From the NCBI GenBank assembly GCA_027214345.1, contig JAPWHR010000005.1, positions 324,645 to 388,644 on the forward strand: a stretch of 64,000 nt of DNA. The letters are read 5' to 3'. The stretch comes from Comamonadaceae bacterium G21597-S1. GTDB lineage: Bacteria; Pseudomonadota; Gammaproteobacteria; Burkholderiales; Burkholderiaceae_C. Of the stretch, positions 10,255 through 19,286 are shown one piece after another. How positions within the stretch are numbered: the stretch's first letter is position 1; the number at the start of each line of letters is the position of its first letter. Position numbers and translations under genes: made by a program. The notes under the pieces are model-generated. The model saw only the letters and a list, made by a program, of their open reading frames with translations, made no database searches and was not told where the DNA came from.

Positions 10255-10345
10255 GGTAAACGACATTTGTATTGGCCCGACGGCGCTCACGCCAGGGATA
10301 CACGCGTTTGAAGCCGAAGCATGGTTGAGCGGTCGGCGCCCGCCT

Positions 10346-12325
10346 TCATTCCGCGGTGGATCTGGGCGTGCTCAGGCGTGTCGCCGCCGATTCAGGCGCC
10401 TTGTGCCTTGCGCGAATTTGCCAGACCGCAACGGCTCCGGCGAGTGCCACACCGAGCAGATCGGTCATCAGGCCGCCGGCCACGAGCAGCACTGAACCGG
10501 TCAGCAGCAACAGGCAAGGCACCAAGGTCAGTGGCCCGAGAAACCATCGCTGCAAGGCGCCCGCCAGCAGGTATACGCCGATGATGGCGGTGACGGCATA
10601 GTGCCCGATCTTCACCCAGTCGTCACCTTGCAGCAGCAAAGACGGGCTGTAGAAAAACATGAACGGCACCAGGAACGCGGCCATGCCATACACGAACGAG
10701 GTGACCGACGTTCGCATCGGATCACTGCCGGCAATCGCGGCGCCGGCATACGCGGCCAGTGCCACCGGCGGCGTGATGGCGGAGATGACGGCGTAGTAGA
10801 AGACAAACATGTGCGCCACCAGCGGCGAGATGCCGAGCTTGATCAGCCCTGGTGCCACCACCGAAGCGGCCACTGCATATGCTGCGGTGGTGGGCATGCC
10901 CATGCCGAGCAGGATCGCGATCAGCATCGCGAACACCAATGCCAGAAACTGGCTGTCACCGGCGATGGCGAGGATCATCGACGAGAATCGCAGCCCGACG
11001 CCGGTGAGGCCGATGACGCCTACGATGATGCCCGCGCAGGCGCACACCGCCATCAACTGGATCGTGCCCTTGGCGCCGAGATGCAACGCGTCGAGAATGC
11101 GTTTTGGGCCCATGCGTGTTTCGGCATGCAACCAGCTGACGAGCAATGCGCTGATCAGGCCGAGTGTGCCGGCGCGGATCACCGAGTAGCCCGACACCAG
11201 ACCGCCGATCAGGATGATCAGCGGCGCGAACAGATAGGCGCGCCGCAGCATGGCGCCAACCTGCGGCAACTCGTCGGCGGGCAGGCCGCTCATGTTGAGG
11301 CGCTTCGACTCGTTGTCGACCATGAAATACACGGCCAGGAAATACAGCAGTGAAGGCAGCACCGCCGCGACCATGATATCGGCGTATTTGACGCCGGTGA
11401 TCTCGGCCATGATGAAGGCGCCTGCGCCCATCACCGGCGGCATCAGTTGCCCGCCGGTCGACGCCGCGGCTTCGATCGCCGCCGCACTGCGCGGCGGGTA
11501 GCCGACCTTTTTCATCAGCGGGATCGTGAAGGTGCCGGTGGCCGCGACGTTGCCAGCCGAGGTGCCGTTGATCGTGCCCATCAGCGCGCTCGACAATACG
11601 GCAACCTTGGCGGGTCCGCCGCGCCGACGCCCGGCCAGGGCAAACGCAAAGTCGATGAAATAGTCACCGACCTTCGAGACCTGCAGGAATGCCGCGAACG
11701 TGATGAACAGGATGATGTAGGTCGACGACACCGCGGTTGTCGGGCCGAACACACCCTCCATCGAGTAGACGTAGCTGAAGAGGAACGACAACTCGATACC
11801 CTTGTGCTGCAGCACGCCGGGCATCCAGGGGCCAACGACACAGTACAGCAGGAACACGATCGCAATGATCGGTAGCGCGAGGCCGGCACAGCGGCGTGTC
11901 AGATCCAGCACCAGCAACGTACCTGCCACGCCGACTGCGACGTCCATCGAGGTCGGCGCCGCACCAGTGCGAAACAGCAGACCATCGAGTTCGACCATGA
12001 TGTAGACGAAGCACAGGATCGACAACAGCGCCAGCAACCAGTCGTATACCGGCACGCCCTCGCGAGCCGTGCGGGATCCGAAGCGGTACAGCATGAACCC
12101 GATGGCTCCGCCGAACGAGACGTGTGCGCTGCGATAGATCAACGGGTCGAGCGGATAGAAGTTCAGCGACCACAGGTGGAACGACGTGAACGACACGCAG
12201 GCCCAGAAGAAGAGGTGTCGTTCCCAGGCACGAAGCTGCCGCGTGTTGCCACCGATCTCGGCCAGCTCGGCCGCCTTTGCCGCCTCGGCCGCCAGGGCGG
12301 CGTGGAAATCCTTGGATTGGCTCAT
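10346..12325 (-). CDS. TRAP transporter fused permease (DctQ-DctM, TAXI type)
   Basis: The 659-residue integral membrane protein is a 4TM/12TM fusion of the small and large TRAP permease subunits, the form that pairs with TAXI solute-binding proteins. The N-terminal third holds four helices (DctQ part). The remainder has the DctM patterns SSALMGTINGTSAGNVAATGTFTIPLMKK (read in two halves), GGQLMPPVMGAGAFIMAE and GMGMPTTAAYAVAASVVAP. It lies 94 bases downstream of its binding protein. TRAP systems use a sodium or proton gradient for high-affinity uptake, typically of carboxylates. The cargo is not readable from the sequence. The C-terminal 60 residues are an extra pair of helices plus a polar tail. 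Confidence 0.9.
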   Translation of the reverse strand: MSQSKDFHAALAAEAAKAAELAEIGGNTRQLRAWERHLFFWACVSFTSFHLWSLNFYPLDPLIYRSAHVSFGGAIGFMLYRFGSRTAREGVPVYDWLLALLSILCFVYIMVELDGLLFRTGAAPTSMDVAVGVAGTLLVLDLTRRCAGLALPIIAIVFLLYCVVGPWMPGVLQHKGIELSFLFSYVYSMEGVFGPTTAVSSTYIILFITFAAFLQVSKVGDYFIDFAFALAGRRRGGPAKVAVLSSALMGTINGTSAGNVAATGTFTIPLMKKVGYPPRSAAAIEAAASTGGQLMPPVMGAGAFIMAEITGVKYADIMVAAVLPSLLYFLAVYFMVDNESKRLNMSGLPADELPQVGAMLRRAYLFAPLIILIGGLVSGYSVIRAGTLGLISALLVSWLHAETRMGPKRILDALHLGAKGTIQLMAVCACAGIIVGVIGLTGVGLRFSSMILAIAGDSQFLALVFAMLIAILLGMGMPTTAAYAVAASVVAPGLIKLGISPLVAHMFVFYYAVISAITPPVALAAYAGAAIAGSDPMRTSVTSFVYGMAAFLVPFMFFYSPSLLLQGDDWVKIGHYAVTAIIGVYLLAGALQRWFLGPLTLVPCLLLLTGSVLLVAGGLMTDLLGVALAGAVAVWQIRARHKAPESAATRLSTPRSTAE

Positions 12326-12419
12326 TGAAGGGGCGCTTTCCGGTTGTTGTCAACCCGCGTGAACCTGCAGGAATGCTCGGCAACGGGTCTCCGCTGCCGA
12401 GCAGGTGGCCGCGAGTGCG

Positions 12420-13403
12420 TCAAAGCGCCGCGGGGTTGAGCGCGATGCCCTTCTCCTTGAAATAGCGCACCGCACCGGGATGGAAGGTGAGGAAGGTGTT
12501 TGCCTTCGCGTTGGCGGGAATTGTCTCGACCGACGCCTTGTGGCCTTGAACCATGCGTGGGTTGTTGTCCATCACGGCCTTCGTGATCTCGTAGACCAGG
12601 TCATCAGGCAGATCCTTGTGCACGATGAAGAAATTGAACAGGCCCACGGTCTTGTGGTCTTCGGTCAGCGACTTGTAGGTTCCCTTGGGAATGACGGAAT
12701 CGCTCAGTTCGGGCATGGCCTTCTTCATCGTCTCGATCTGTGCATCGGTGTAGGTGAAGAATGTCGCTGGCTTGCTGGCGTCGATTTCGGAGAAGGCCGA
12801 GATCGGCACCCCGGCGCAGAACGCAAACACGTCGATCAGCCCGTCACCGAGCATGCCGCCCATGTCCGATGCGCCGCCGTTGCGAACGTTGACCTTCAGG
12901 CCGAGCGCGTTGAACATCTCCGGAAAGTAGGTGCCGCAGGTGCCAGCCTTCGGACCCACGCCTACATTCTTGCCAGCGATATCGGCCACCGACTTGATGC
13001 CACTGGACTTCAGCGCAACGAAGTGGAAGGGCGTGTCGTACATCGGGAATGCGGCACGCATGTTGCGCATTTGTCCGTTCGACTTGGCCCAGTCGGTACC
13101 ATTCCACGCCTGCAGCGCCGGCCCCATCGTGGTCATGCCCAGCTCTGCCTTCTTGCTGTTGACCAGCATCAGGTTGGACACCGGGCCTTGCGACTGCTGG
13201 GTGGACACCTGTAGGCCCAGCTTTTCGGTGAGCAAGGTGGCCACGACGCCGCCGTATACGAAGTACGTGCCGCCCACGGAAGCGGTGGCCAAGGTCAGGC
13301 TTTGAGGCCACTTGGACTTGTCCTGCGCGATCGCCGTCGAGACGACGGACAGGCACAGCACGGAGGCGGCTGCGAGCTTGAGGAATCGAGATGTGGGTGT
13401 CAT
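12420..13403 (-). CDS. TAXI-family TRAP solute-binding protein
   Basis: This 327-residue periplasmic receptor begins MTPTSRFLKL, with a signal peptide cleaved after STAIAQ. The frame is open further upstream to 13520, but GGAG sits six bases before the ATG at 13403. The mature part carries TAXI signatures: LTLATASVGGTYFVYGGVVA near the N-terminus, a QGPVSNLMLVNSKKAELGM stretch and KNVGVGPKAGTCGTYFPEM. It is expected to load ligand to the fused permease 94 bases downstream. Known TAXI ligands include glutamate and other dicarboxylates, but the family is broad. Confidence 0.88.
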   Translation of the reverse strand: MTPTSRFLKLAAASVLCLSVVSTAIAQDKSKWPQSLTLATASVGGTYFVYGGVVATLLTEKLGLQVSTQQSQGPVSNLMLVNSKKAELGMTTMGPALQAWNGTDWAKSNGQMRNMRAAFPMYDTPFHFVALKSSGIKSVADIAGKNVGVGPKAGTCGTYFPEMFNALGLKVNVRNGGASDMGGMLGDGLIDVFAFCAGVPISAFSEIDASKPATFFTYTDAQIETMKKAMPELSDSVIPKGTYKSLTEDHKTVGLFNFFIVHKDLPDDLVYEITKAVMDNNPRMVQGHKASVETIPANAKANTFLTFHPGAVRYFKEKGIALNPAAL

Positions 13404-13449
13404 GATGTCTCCAGTTTGTTGATGAGAGAGAGCGATTCGGTCGCGCAGG

Positions 13450-14592
13450 CTAGGGCGCTGAAGATGATTCGTGAACCCGTGATTCCACGGAAGCGACGCC
13501 GCGAGCCGCTTTGTGCCCAACCAGCGCGAGCTGCCGGCAGACTGCGAGAGTGACTTGGCCTGTGCCGGCTTGTCCGCCGAGGTCGCGTGTGTGCAATGCG
13601 GGCGTTGCCGTGACCGTCTCGATCGCCGTCATCAGGCGTGCAGCCGCGGCGTGCTCGCCCAGGTGCTCGAGCAGCATCACACAACTCCAGAACGTGCCGA
13701 CCGGGTTGGCCAGGCCCTGTCCCATGATGTCGAACGCAGATCCGTGGATGGGCTCGAACATGCTGGGGTAGCGTCGCTCGGGATCGATATTGCCGGTGGG
13801 CGCGATGCCCAGGCTGCCGGCGAGCGCGGCTGCCAGGTCGCTGAGGATGTCGGCGTGAAGATTCGTGGCGACGATCGTGTCCAGCGTGGCTGGCCTGTTG
13901 ACCATGCGCGCCGTCATGGCATCGACCAGTTCCTTGTCCCATTGCACGTCGGGAAAGTCGCGCGCCACCTCGCTGGCGATTTCGTCCCACATCACCATCG
14001 CGTGCCGCTGGGCATTGCTCTTCGTGACGACCGTCAGCTGACGGCGCGGCCGCGATTGAGCCAATTTGAAGGCGTAACGCAGGATGCGTTCGACGCCGAC
14101 ACGGGTCATGATCGACATGTCGGTGGCCACCTCGATGGGATGGCCCTGATGGGCACGGCCACCCACGCCTGCGTATTCGCCCTCCGAGTTCTCGCGCACA
14201 ATGACCCAGTCGAGGTCCTCGGGACGGCAGCGTTTCAGCGGCGCGTCGATGCCGGGCAGGATGCGGGTCGGGCGCACGTTGGCGTACTGGTCGAAGCCCT
14301 GGCAGATCTTCAGGCGCAGGCCCCACAACGTGATGTGGTCCGGGATGTCTGGGTCTCCAGCGGAGCCGAACAGGATGGCGTCCTTGTCGCGCAGCGCGTT
14401 CAGCCCGTCAGCGGGCATCATCTCGCCGTGCTTGCGGTACCAGTCGCCGCCCCAGTCGAAGGACTCGAACTCGAAAACGAAACCGAAGCCGTCGTCGGAC
14501 TCGGCCAGAGCCTGCAACACCTGCTGGCCAGCGGGCACGACCTCCTTGCCGATGCCGTCTCCAGGGATGGTGGCAATGCGATAGGTCTTCAT
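13450..14592 (-). CDS. Tartrate/D-malate dehydrogenase family decarboxylating enzyme
   Basis: The 380-residue product belongs to the beta-decarboxylating dehydrogenases (IMDH/IDH family). Motifs are the start MKTYRIATIPGDGIGKEV, the substrate-arginine region YANVRPTRILPG, VRENSEGEYAGVGG, the lysine/aspartate metal-site segments TKSNAQRH and ATNLHADILSDLAAALAG, and the NAD loop FEPIHGSAFDI. VRENSEGEYAG and GSAFDIMGQGLANP favour the tartrate dehydrogenase/D-malate dehydrogenase branch over LeuB. The C-terminus is about 20 residues longer than usual. GGAG precedes the ATG at 14592. It lies upstream of the TRAP receptor on the same strand and divergent from the LysR gene, suggesting that the imported compound is a hydroxy-acid. 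Confidence 0.85.
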   Translation of the reverse strand: MKTYRIATIPGDGIGKEVVPAGQQVLQALAESDDGFGFVFEFESFDWGGDWYRKHGEMMPADGLNALRDKDAILFGSAGDPDIPDHITLWGLRLKICQGFDQYANVRPTRILPGIDAPLKRCRPEDLDWVIVRENSEGEYAGVGGRAHQGHPIEVATDMSIMTRVGVERILRYAFKLAQSRPRRQLTVVTKSNAQRHAMVMWDEIASEVARDFPDVQWDKELVDAMTARMVNRPATLDTIVATNLHADILSDLAAALAGSLGIAPTGNIDPERRYPSMFEPIHGSAFDIMGQGLANPVGTFWSCVMLLEHLGEHAAAARLMTAIETVTATPALHTRDLGGQAGTGQVTLAVCRQLALVGHKAARGVASVESRVHESSSAP

Positions 14593-14678
14593 GGGGACGC
14601 TCCGTAGGTCGGGACACAAGTAAAGTCCCGACTATAGGAACGGAGTCGAGAAACCGACACGGTTCGGCTCAAGGCGGC

Positions 14679-14698
14679 ATTGAGTTCGAGTTAACAAT
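14679..14698. promoter_or_regulatory. Candidate LysR operator in the dehydrogenase/LysR divergent region
   Basis: ATTGAGTTCGAGTTAACAAT has ATTG/CAAT ends and an internal direct repeat (GAGTT-C-GAGTT). It sits directly against the LysR gene start and shares TTCGAGTTAA with the palindrome at 10240. LysR-type regulators commonly bind such sites beside their own divergent promoter. The site is predicted from sequence only. Confidence 0.4.
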
Positions 14699-14709
14699 GA
14701 AGGGTGAAA

Positions 14710-15636
14710 ATGGCGAAGATCGTACAGTTGCCGGACATCGGTTTCTTCTCGGCGCTATCGCGTGCGGGAAGCCTGACGGGTGCCGGACGGGAGCTTGGCA
14801 TATCGACCGCGGCGGTCAGCAAGCACCTGGCCCAGATGGAAGAGCGCGTCGGAGTGCCGCTGGTCAACCGCACCACGCGCCGCATGGGCCTGACGCCGGA
14901 GGGAGAGTTGTACCTTGAGCACGCACGGCGCGTCATCGGGGAGCTCGATGAACTGGAGCAGGCTCTCGGGCTGGCCAAGGCCGCCCCCAAGGGGCTGCTT
15001 CGGGTCAACGCGACATTGGGGTTCGGGCGCAGCCATGTGGCACCGCTGGTGTCCCGCTTCGCCAAGCGGTACCCGGAGGTCGAAGTACAACTGCAATTGA
15101 CCGTGAACCCACCGCCGCTGACGGACGACGTCTTCGACGTCTGTGTGCGCTTCGGGGTACCCCCCGAGTCGCGGCTGGTGGCCCGTCATCTCGGGGCCAA
15201 CCGGCGATTGCTGTGCGCGACGCCGGGCTACCTGATGCGCCACGGTACACCGAAGACACCTGACGACCTCGCGCGCCACCAGTGCATCACGATCCGCCAG
15301 GGCGATGAGGCTTATGGCGTGTGGCGGTTGCGCGAGCGAAACCGGCATGCGGCGACAAGGTCGGTCAAGGTGCGGGGCGCGTTGTCCACCAACGACGGCG
15401 GCATCGCGGTCAGTTGGGCACTCGAGGGTCATGGCATCTTGATGCGCGCCGAGTGGGACATCGAGCGGCACCTGAGGTCCGGCCGACTGGTGCAGGTGCT
15501 GCCCCAGTTTGACACGCCGGACGCGGACATCCATGCGGTTTATCCGCAGCGCCACCAGGGCTCGCGTCGGGTGCGGGTATTCGTCGACTTCATTGCAAAG
15601 GCCTTTGCCCAACAGGTGGCCGACGACGAGGCGTAG
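14710..15636 (+). CDS. LysR-family transcriptional regulator
   Basis: The 308-residue product has the N-terminal winged helix-turn-helix (FFSALSRAGSLTGAGRELGISTAAVSKHL, in two parts, then RTTRRMGLTPEGE) and a type 2 periplasmic-binding-like effector domain (LRVNATLGFGRSHVAPLVSRF). The ATG at 14710 is preferred over the in-frame GTG at 14704 because AAGGGTGA lies just before it. The gene is divergent from the dehydrogenase-TRAP genes, the usual arrangement for a LysR activator of an adjacent catabolic operon. The inducer is presumably the transported acid or its product. Confidence 0.9.
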   Translation: MAKIVQLPDIGFFSALSRAGSLTGAGRELGISTAAVSKHLAQMEERVGVPLVNRTTRRMGLTPEGELYLEHARRVIGELDELEQALGLAKAAPKGLLRVNATLGFGRSHVAPLVSRFAKRYPEVEVQLQLTVNPPPLTDDVFDVCVRFGVPPESRLVARHLGANRRLLCATPGYLMRHGTPKTPDDLARHQCITIRQGDEAYGVWRLRERNRHAATRSVKVRGALSTNDGGIAVSWALEGHGILMRAEWDIERHLRSGRLVQVLPQFDTPDADIHAVYPQRHQGSRRVRVFVDFIAKAFAQQVADDEA

Positions 15637-15733
15637 GTCGCGAGCGTCGGTCGCGTATTCTTCGACGCCACCGCATGATCGGCAGCGAACCCGCTGGCGT
15701 CGAGGCTTCGAAGCCAATGGGCGCCCGCCGGCC

Positions 15734-16477
15734 TCACCACGGAATGGCACCGCCCCGGTAATCGATAAACTGCGCTCGGCCGGTGGCTTCGAGCGCGTCG
15801 ACGGCGTGCAACATGCCGCGCGCCGACGCCAGCGGATCCAGCGCGTCGTCTCCGACGAACGGCCGGCTCAGCGCCGAACGCACCGTGCCCGGCTGCAGCG
15901 CTGCCACGACGGCCAGCGGGCGCCGGCGGGCGATCTCGATGGCGGCCGTCTGCAGCAGCATGTTGAGGGCCGCCTTCGATGCCCGGTAGCCATACCAGCC
16001 GCCCCTGCGGTTGTCTTCGATGCTGCCCACGCGGGCCGACAACTTGGCCCAGATCACCCGTTCGCCGGTGGCCAGCAGCGGAACAAAATGTTTCATGGCC
16101 AGCGCCGGTCCGATGGCGTTGACCTGCATGGCGCGCAGCAGTGCCGGCCCATCGAGTTCGTCGAGCCGCTTTTCGGGGCCCCGGCCGTCGATCGCCAGGG
16201 CACCCGTTGCGTCCAGCACCAGGTGCAGCGCGCCCGCAGGCGCAATGGCATCGGCCGCGTGGCGCAGGCTGTCCTCGTCCTCCAGGGCGATGGAGGGCCC
16301 GGTGCTGCGCGACAGGCCGATGGCACCGGCGCAACGCGGATCGGCGCGCACGGTCTGCAGGCAGGCGCTGCCCAGGCTGCCGGTGGATCCGAGCACCAGC
16401 GCGCGATAACCCTCGCGCAGGCTGTCCATCTCGCACGCGGACGCGCTCGGTGCGGGGATCGATCCGGAGCTTGTCAT
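15734..16477 (-). CDS. Short-chain dehydrogenase/reductase (CsgA/C-factor-like)
   Basis: This SDR has the cofactor motif LGSTGSLGSACL near the N-terminus and the catalytic YGYRASKAALN motif (Y-x3-K), with a serine at the expected position in AKLSARVGS. At 247 residues from the ATG at 16477 it matches the usual length. Starts at 16486 or 16429 are also possible, and the ribosome sites are weak. LQPGTVRSALSRPF after the active site resembles C-factor-like SDRs of unknown substrate. It is convergent with the LysR gene and divergent from the kinase gene, so context does not assign a role. Confidence 0.78.
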   Translation of the reverse strand: MTSSGSIPAPSASACEMDSLREGYRALVLGSTGSLGSACLQTVRADPRCAGAIGLSRSTGPSIALEDEDSLRHAADAIAPAGALHLVLDATGALAIDGRGPEKRLDELDGPALLRAMQVNAIGPALAMKHFVPLLATGERVIWAKLSARVGSIEDNRRGGWYGYRASKAALNMLLQTAAIEIARRRPLAVVAALQPGTVRSALSRPFVGDDALDPLASARGMLHAVDALEATGRAQFIDYRGGAIPW

Positions 16478-16599
16478 CGGGCCCATTGTGCGCGCGTCGC
16501 GCCGCCGGCGCCGTCGGAAACCCGACGGCAGAGCGGCCCAAAAAGCGGTGCCGGCGCGATATCGGGGAGAATCGTCGTCATGAGCAGTTGTGGTTGCCG

Positions 16600-18462
16600 A
16601 TGGTTCCGCTGAGCAAGCTGGGTCGATACGACATCGTGCGCGTGCTGGGCAAGGGCGCGATGGGCACGGTCTACGAGGCGCGCGACCCCAACCTCGAGCG
16701 CCGGGTCGCAATCAAGACGATTGCGGTGCATGGTCTCTCGCCCGAGGGCGTGGCCGAATACGAAGCGCGCTTCCGTACCGAAGCACGGTCGGCTGCCCGG
16801 CTGCAGCATCCGAACATCGTCAGCGTCTACGACTCGGGTCGCGATGGCGAGACCGCCTACCTGGTGATGGAATACGTCGAAGGCCAGGACCTCAAACACC
16901 ATCTGGACAACGGGGTTGCGTTCACGCTCGAGCAGACCTTGGGCATCATGCGCGACCTGCTGGCCGCGCTCGCCTATGCGCACGCGCAGAACATCGTGCA
17001 TCGCGACGTGAAACCGGCCAACCTGATGATCGAGGCCGACGGCCGGGTCAAGCTGACCGACTTCGGCGTAGCCCGTATCCAGGACGCCGCCGACGCCACG
17101 CGCACCCGTGGCACGATGGTGGGTACGCTGAAATACATGTCGCCGGAGCAGGTCCAGGGCCAGGCGGTCGACGCGCGGGCAGACCTGTTTTCGGCCGGCA
17201 TCGTGCTCTACCAGTTGCTGACCGCACGCCAGCCGTTCCGCGGCGATAACGAGTTCGCGATCATTGCGCAAATCGTCGGCGTCGAGCCGCCGCCGCCGTC
17301 CTCCTTGCAGCCGGTGCTGCCGCCGGCGATCGACGGCGTGCTCGCGCGTGCCCTGGCCAAGACGCCGCAGCAACGTTTTCCTGGCGCGCGGGCCTTTCAC
17401 GAGGCGCTGGTGCAGGCCTGTGACAAAGTCCAGGATCTGTCGACGGCGCCGATGCCGCTGGACTCCGGCTCCGGTTCCGGCCCCTGGCGCAGGCGTTCCG
17501 CGTCGTCGTCGTCGGGTTCCGGCGGCTCGGTCACGGGTGGATCGGTGCCGACGGTCACGCAGGAGCTCGAACTCGTGTACTGGAAGGATGTACGCGACTC
17601 CGACGATCCGCTGGACCTGCAGGGTTTCCTGGACCGGTTCCCGGACGGCATCTACGCCGACCTGGCGCGCAGGCGCCTGCGCAAGCTCGGTGTGGTTTTC
17701 CTTGGTGAACAGACGGCGACGCGGGTCGAGCCGCGCGTCGCCGATGCCGAAGCGTCGGCCGCCGGTTCGCCGCCGCGCACCGGGGGCGATGCCACCGACC
17801 CGACGGCGGCGCAACACGACGCACGTCGCCGCCGCGCCGTACGCATACGCTCCGCGGTGGTCGCAGCAATCATGCTGGCGGCGGTCGGGCTGGTCTGGAT
17901 GCAGGCCGGTAACGGCCCTGAGGATCGGTTGGTGGCCGTGGCGCCTCCGGCACCACTGGCTGCGGTGCCCGCGGAACCCGCCGATACGGCATCGGGCACG
18001 GCGTCGGCACTCACCCAGACACCACCTCCCGCGGCGCCTGTACCGACAACCGAGTCGGCGCCGAAGTCTCCCATTCCACCTACACCGCCGATCGCGGCGA
18101 AGGGTGGGGCGCCCGCAGGCCCGACGCCGGCCGCCGAGCCCGTGGCCAGTGCCAAGAGCCGGCCAGCGTCGGCTCGTGTCGCGGGCTCTCCGGATGCGAG
18201 CCCGCCGGCCCGGGCGGCGCCTCCGTCGGCCCCGACCTCCGCGGTTGCGAATGCAGCCGCGGCGGCGGCGAGCGACACGCCGCCTGCGCTGGCCTCCAGC
18301 GTTCCCGATCCGGAACAGGCCTGTTCCGGCCGCGTGTTGCTCGGTTACCAGATCTGCATGAACGAACAGTGCGCCAAGCCGATGTATGCGCGCCACGCCG
18401 TGTGCGAACAGCGGCGCGCGGCGGAACTGGCGCGCAAGCAGCAGCAGGCGACCCGCAATTGA
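16600..18462 (+). CDS. Transmembrane Ser/Thr protein kinase (Hanks type)
   Basis: The 620-residue protein has a full kinase domain at residues 9-270: glycine loop LGKGAMGTVYEARD, K39 in VAIKTI, E61, HRD at 134-136 (IVHRDVKPANLM), DFG at 154-156 and APE-like MSPEQ. All catalytic residues are present. A short conserved block follows at about 327-363 (YWKDVRDSDDPLDLQGFL). After it come one membrane helix (418-436), a long Ala/Pro-rich stretch, and a cysteine-rich end (CSGRVLLGYQICMNEQC). This gives a cytoplasmic kinase with an extracytoplasmic tail. The ATG at 16600 is chosen from homology. The frame is open far upstream without homology, and the ribosome site is poor. Confidence 0.88.
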   Translation: MVPLSKLGRYDIVRVLGKGAMGTVYEARDPNLERRVAIKTIAVHGLSPEGVAEYEARFRTEARSAARLQHPNIVSVYDSGRDGETAYLVMEYVEGQDLKHHLDNGVAFTLEQTLGIMRDLLAALAYAHAQNIVHRDVKPANLMIEADGRVKLTDFGVARIQDAADATRTRGTMVGTLKYMSPEQVQGQAVDARADLFSAGIVLYQLLTARQPFRGDNEFAIIAQIVGVEPPPPSSLQPVLPPAIDGVLARALAKTPQQRFPGARAFHEALVQACDKVQDLSTAPMPLDSGSGSGPWRRRSASSSSGSGGSVTGGSVPTVTQELELVYWKDVRDSDDPLDLQGFLDRFPDGIYADLARRRLRKLGVVFLGEQTATRVEPRVADAEASAAGSPPRTGGDATDPTAAQHDARRRRAVRIRSAVVAAIMLAAVGLVWMQAGNGPEDRLVAVAPPAPLAAVPAEPADTASGTASALTQTPPPAAPVPTTESAPKSPIPPTPPIAAKGGAPAGPTPAAEPVASAKSRPASARVAGSPDASPPARAAPPSAPTSAVANAAAAAASDTPPALASSVPDPEQACSGRVLLGYQICMNEQCAKPMYARHAVCEQRRAAELARKQQQATRN

Positions 18463-18515
18463 GCGTGGCTTCCGGTCACGCTTGGGCGGGGGCTCGACGC
18501 TGCGCTACGGGCGGC

Positions 18516-19286
18516 TTATTGCGCGGCCCAGCCGCCGTCCATGTTCCAGGCCACGCCGCGCACGTTGTTGGCGGCCGGCGAGCAGAAGAACACCGCGAGC
18601 GCACCGAGCTCTTCCGGTGTCGTGAACTGCATCGACGGTTCCTTCTCGCCCAGCAGCAGCTTGATCGCCTCGTCGTTCGAGACGCCCTGGCTGGCCGCCT
18701 TGGCGTCGACCTGCTTTTGCACCAGTGGTGTCAGCACCCAGCCTGGACAGATGGCGTTGCAGGTGATGCCGCTGTTGGCGTTTTCCAGTGCCGTGACCTT
18801 GGTCAGGCCGACGATGCCGTGCTTGGCCGCCACATAGGCGGATTTCTCGGCCGACGCCACCAGGCCGTGCACCGACGCAATGTTGATGATGCGCCCCCAG
18901 TTCGCCGCCTGCATGGCCGGCAGGGCAAGCCGGGTCGCGTGAAACGCGCTGGACAGGTTGATCGCGATGATTGCATCCCAGCGCTCGGCGGGAAAGTTCT
19001 CGATGCGCGCAACATGCTGGATGCCGGCGTTGTTGACCAGGATGTCGATGCGGCCGAACTGTTCGGCGGCCACCCGCATCATGTCTTCGATCTCGGCCGG
19101 CTTGCTCATGTCGGCGCCGTGGTAGGCGACCTTGACGCCGTGCCGGGCGATCGCCGCCTTGGGCCCCTCGACGTCGCCGAAACCATTGAGCACGATATTG
19201 GCGCCTTGTTCTGCCAGCGCCTGCGCAATACCCAGACCGATGCCACTGGTGGACCCGGTGACCAGTGCCGTTTTTCCTTTGAGCAA
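18516..19286 (-). CDS. bdhA: 3-hydroxybutyrate dehydrogenase
   Basis: This SDR interconverts 3-hydroxybutyrate and acetoacetate with NAD, in polyhydroxybutyrate turnover. Motifs are ALVTGSTSGIGLGIAQALA, NNAGIQHVARIE, IASVHGLVASAEKSAYVAAKHG (Y-x3-K) and ICPGWVLTPLV, with C-terminal GVAWNMDGGWAAQ, all close to characterised BDH1-type enzymes. The start is taken as TTG at 19286, because a GGAGG site lies six bases before it and the protein then begins (M)LKGKTALVTG like its relatives. The ATG at 19304 would place the GGAGG inside the coding sequence. The length is 256 residues. It is divergent from the alpha/beta hydrolase. Confidence 0.88.
   Translation of the reverse strand: MLKGKTALVTGSTSGIGLGIAQALAEQGANIVLNGFGDVEGPKAAIARHGVKVAYHGADMSKPAEIEDMMRVAAEQFGRIDILVNNAGIQHVARIENFPAERWDAIIAINLSSAFHATRLALPAMQAANWGRIINIASVHGLVASAEKSAYVAAKHGIVGLTKVTALENANSGITCNAICPGWVLTPLVQKQVDAKAASQGVSNDEAIKLLLGEKEPSMQFTTPEELGALAVFFCSPAANNVRGVAWNMDGGWAAQ

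Noticed and set aside
16141..16599. Upstream extension of the kinase frame
   Set aside because: The extension is antisense to the SDR gene and is Arg/Pro-rich without homology; the kinase domain begins right after ATG 16600.
18463..18515. Possible additional copy of the 63-bp repeat between the kinase and bdhA genes
   Set aside because: Only short GC-rich words are shared, in a different order, and the genes are convergent; not better than chance by eye.
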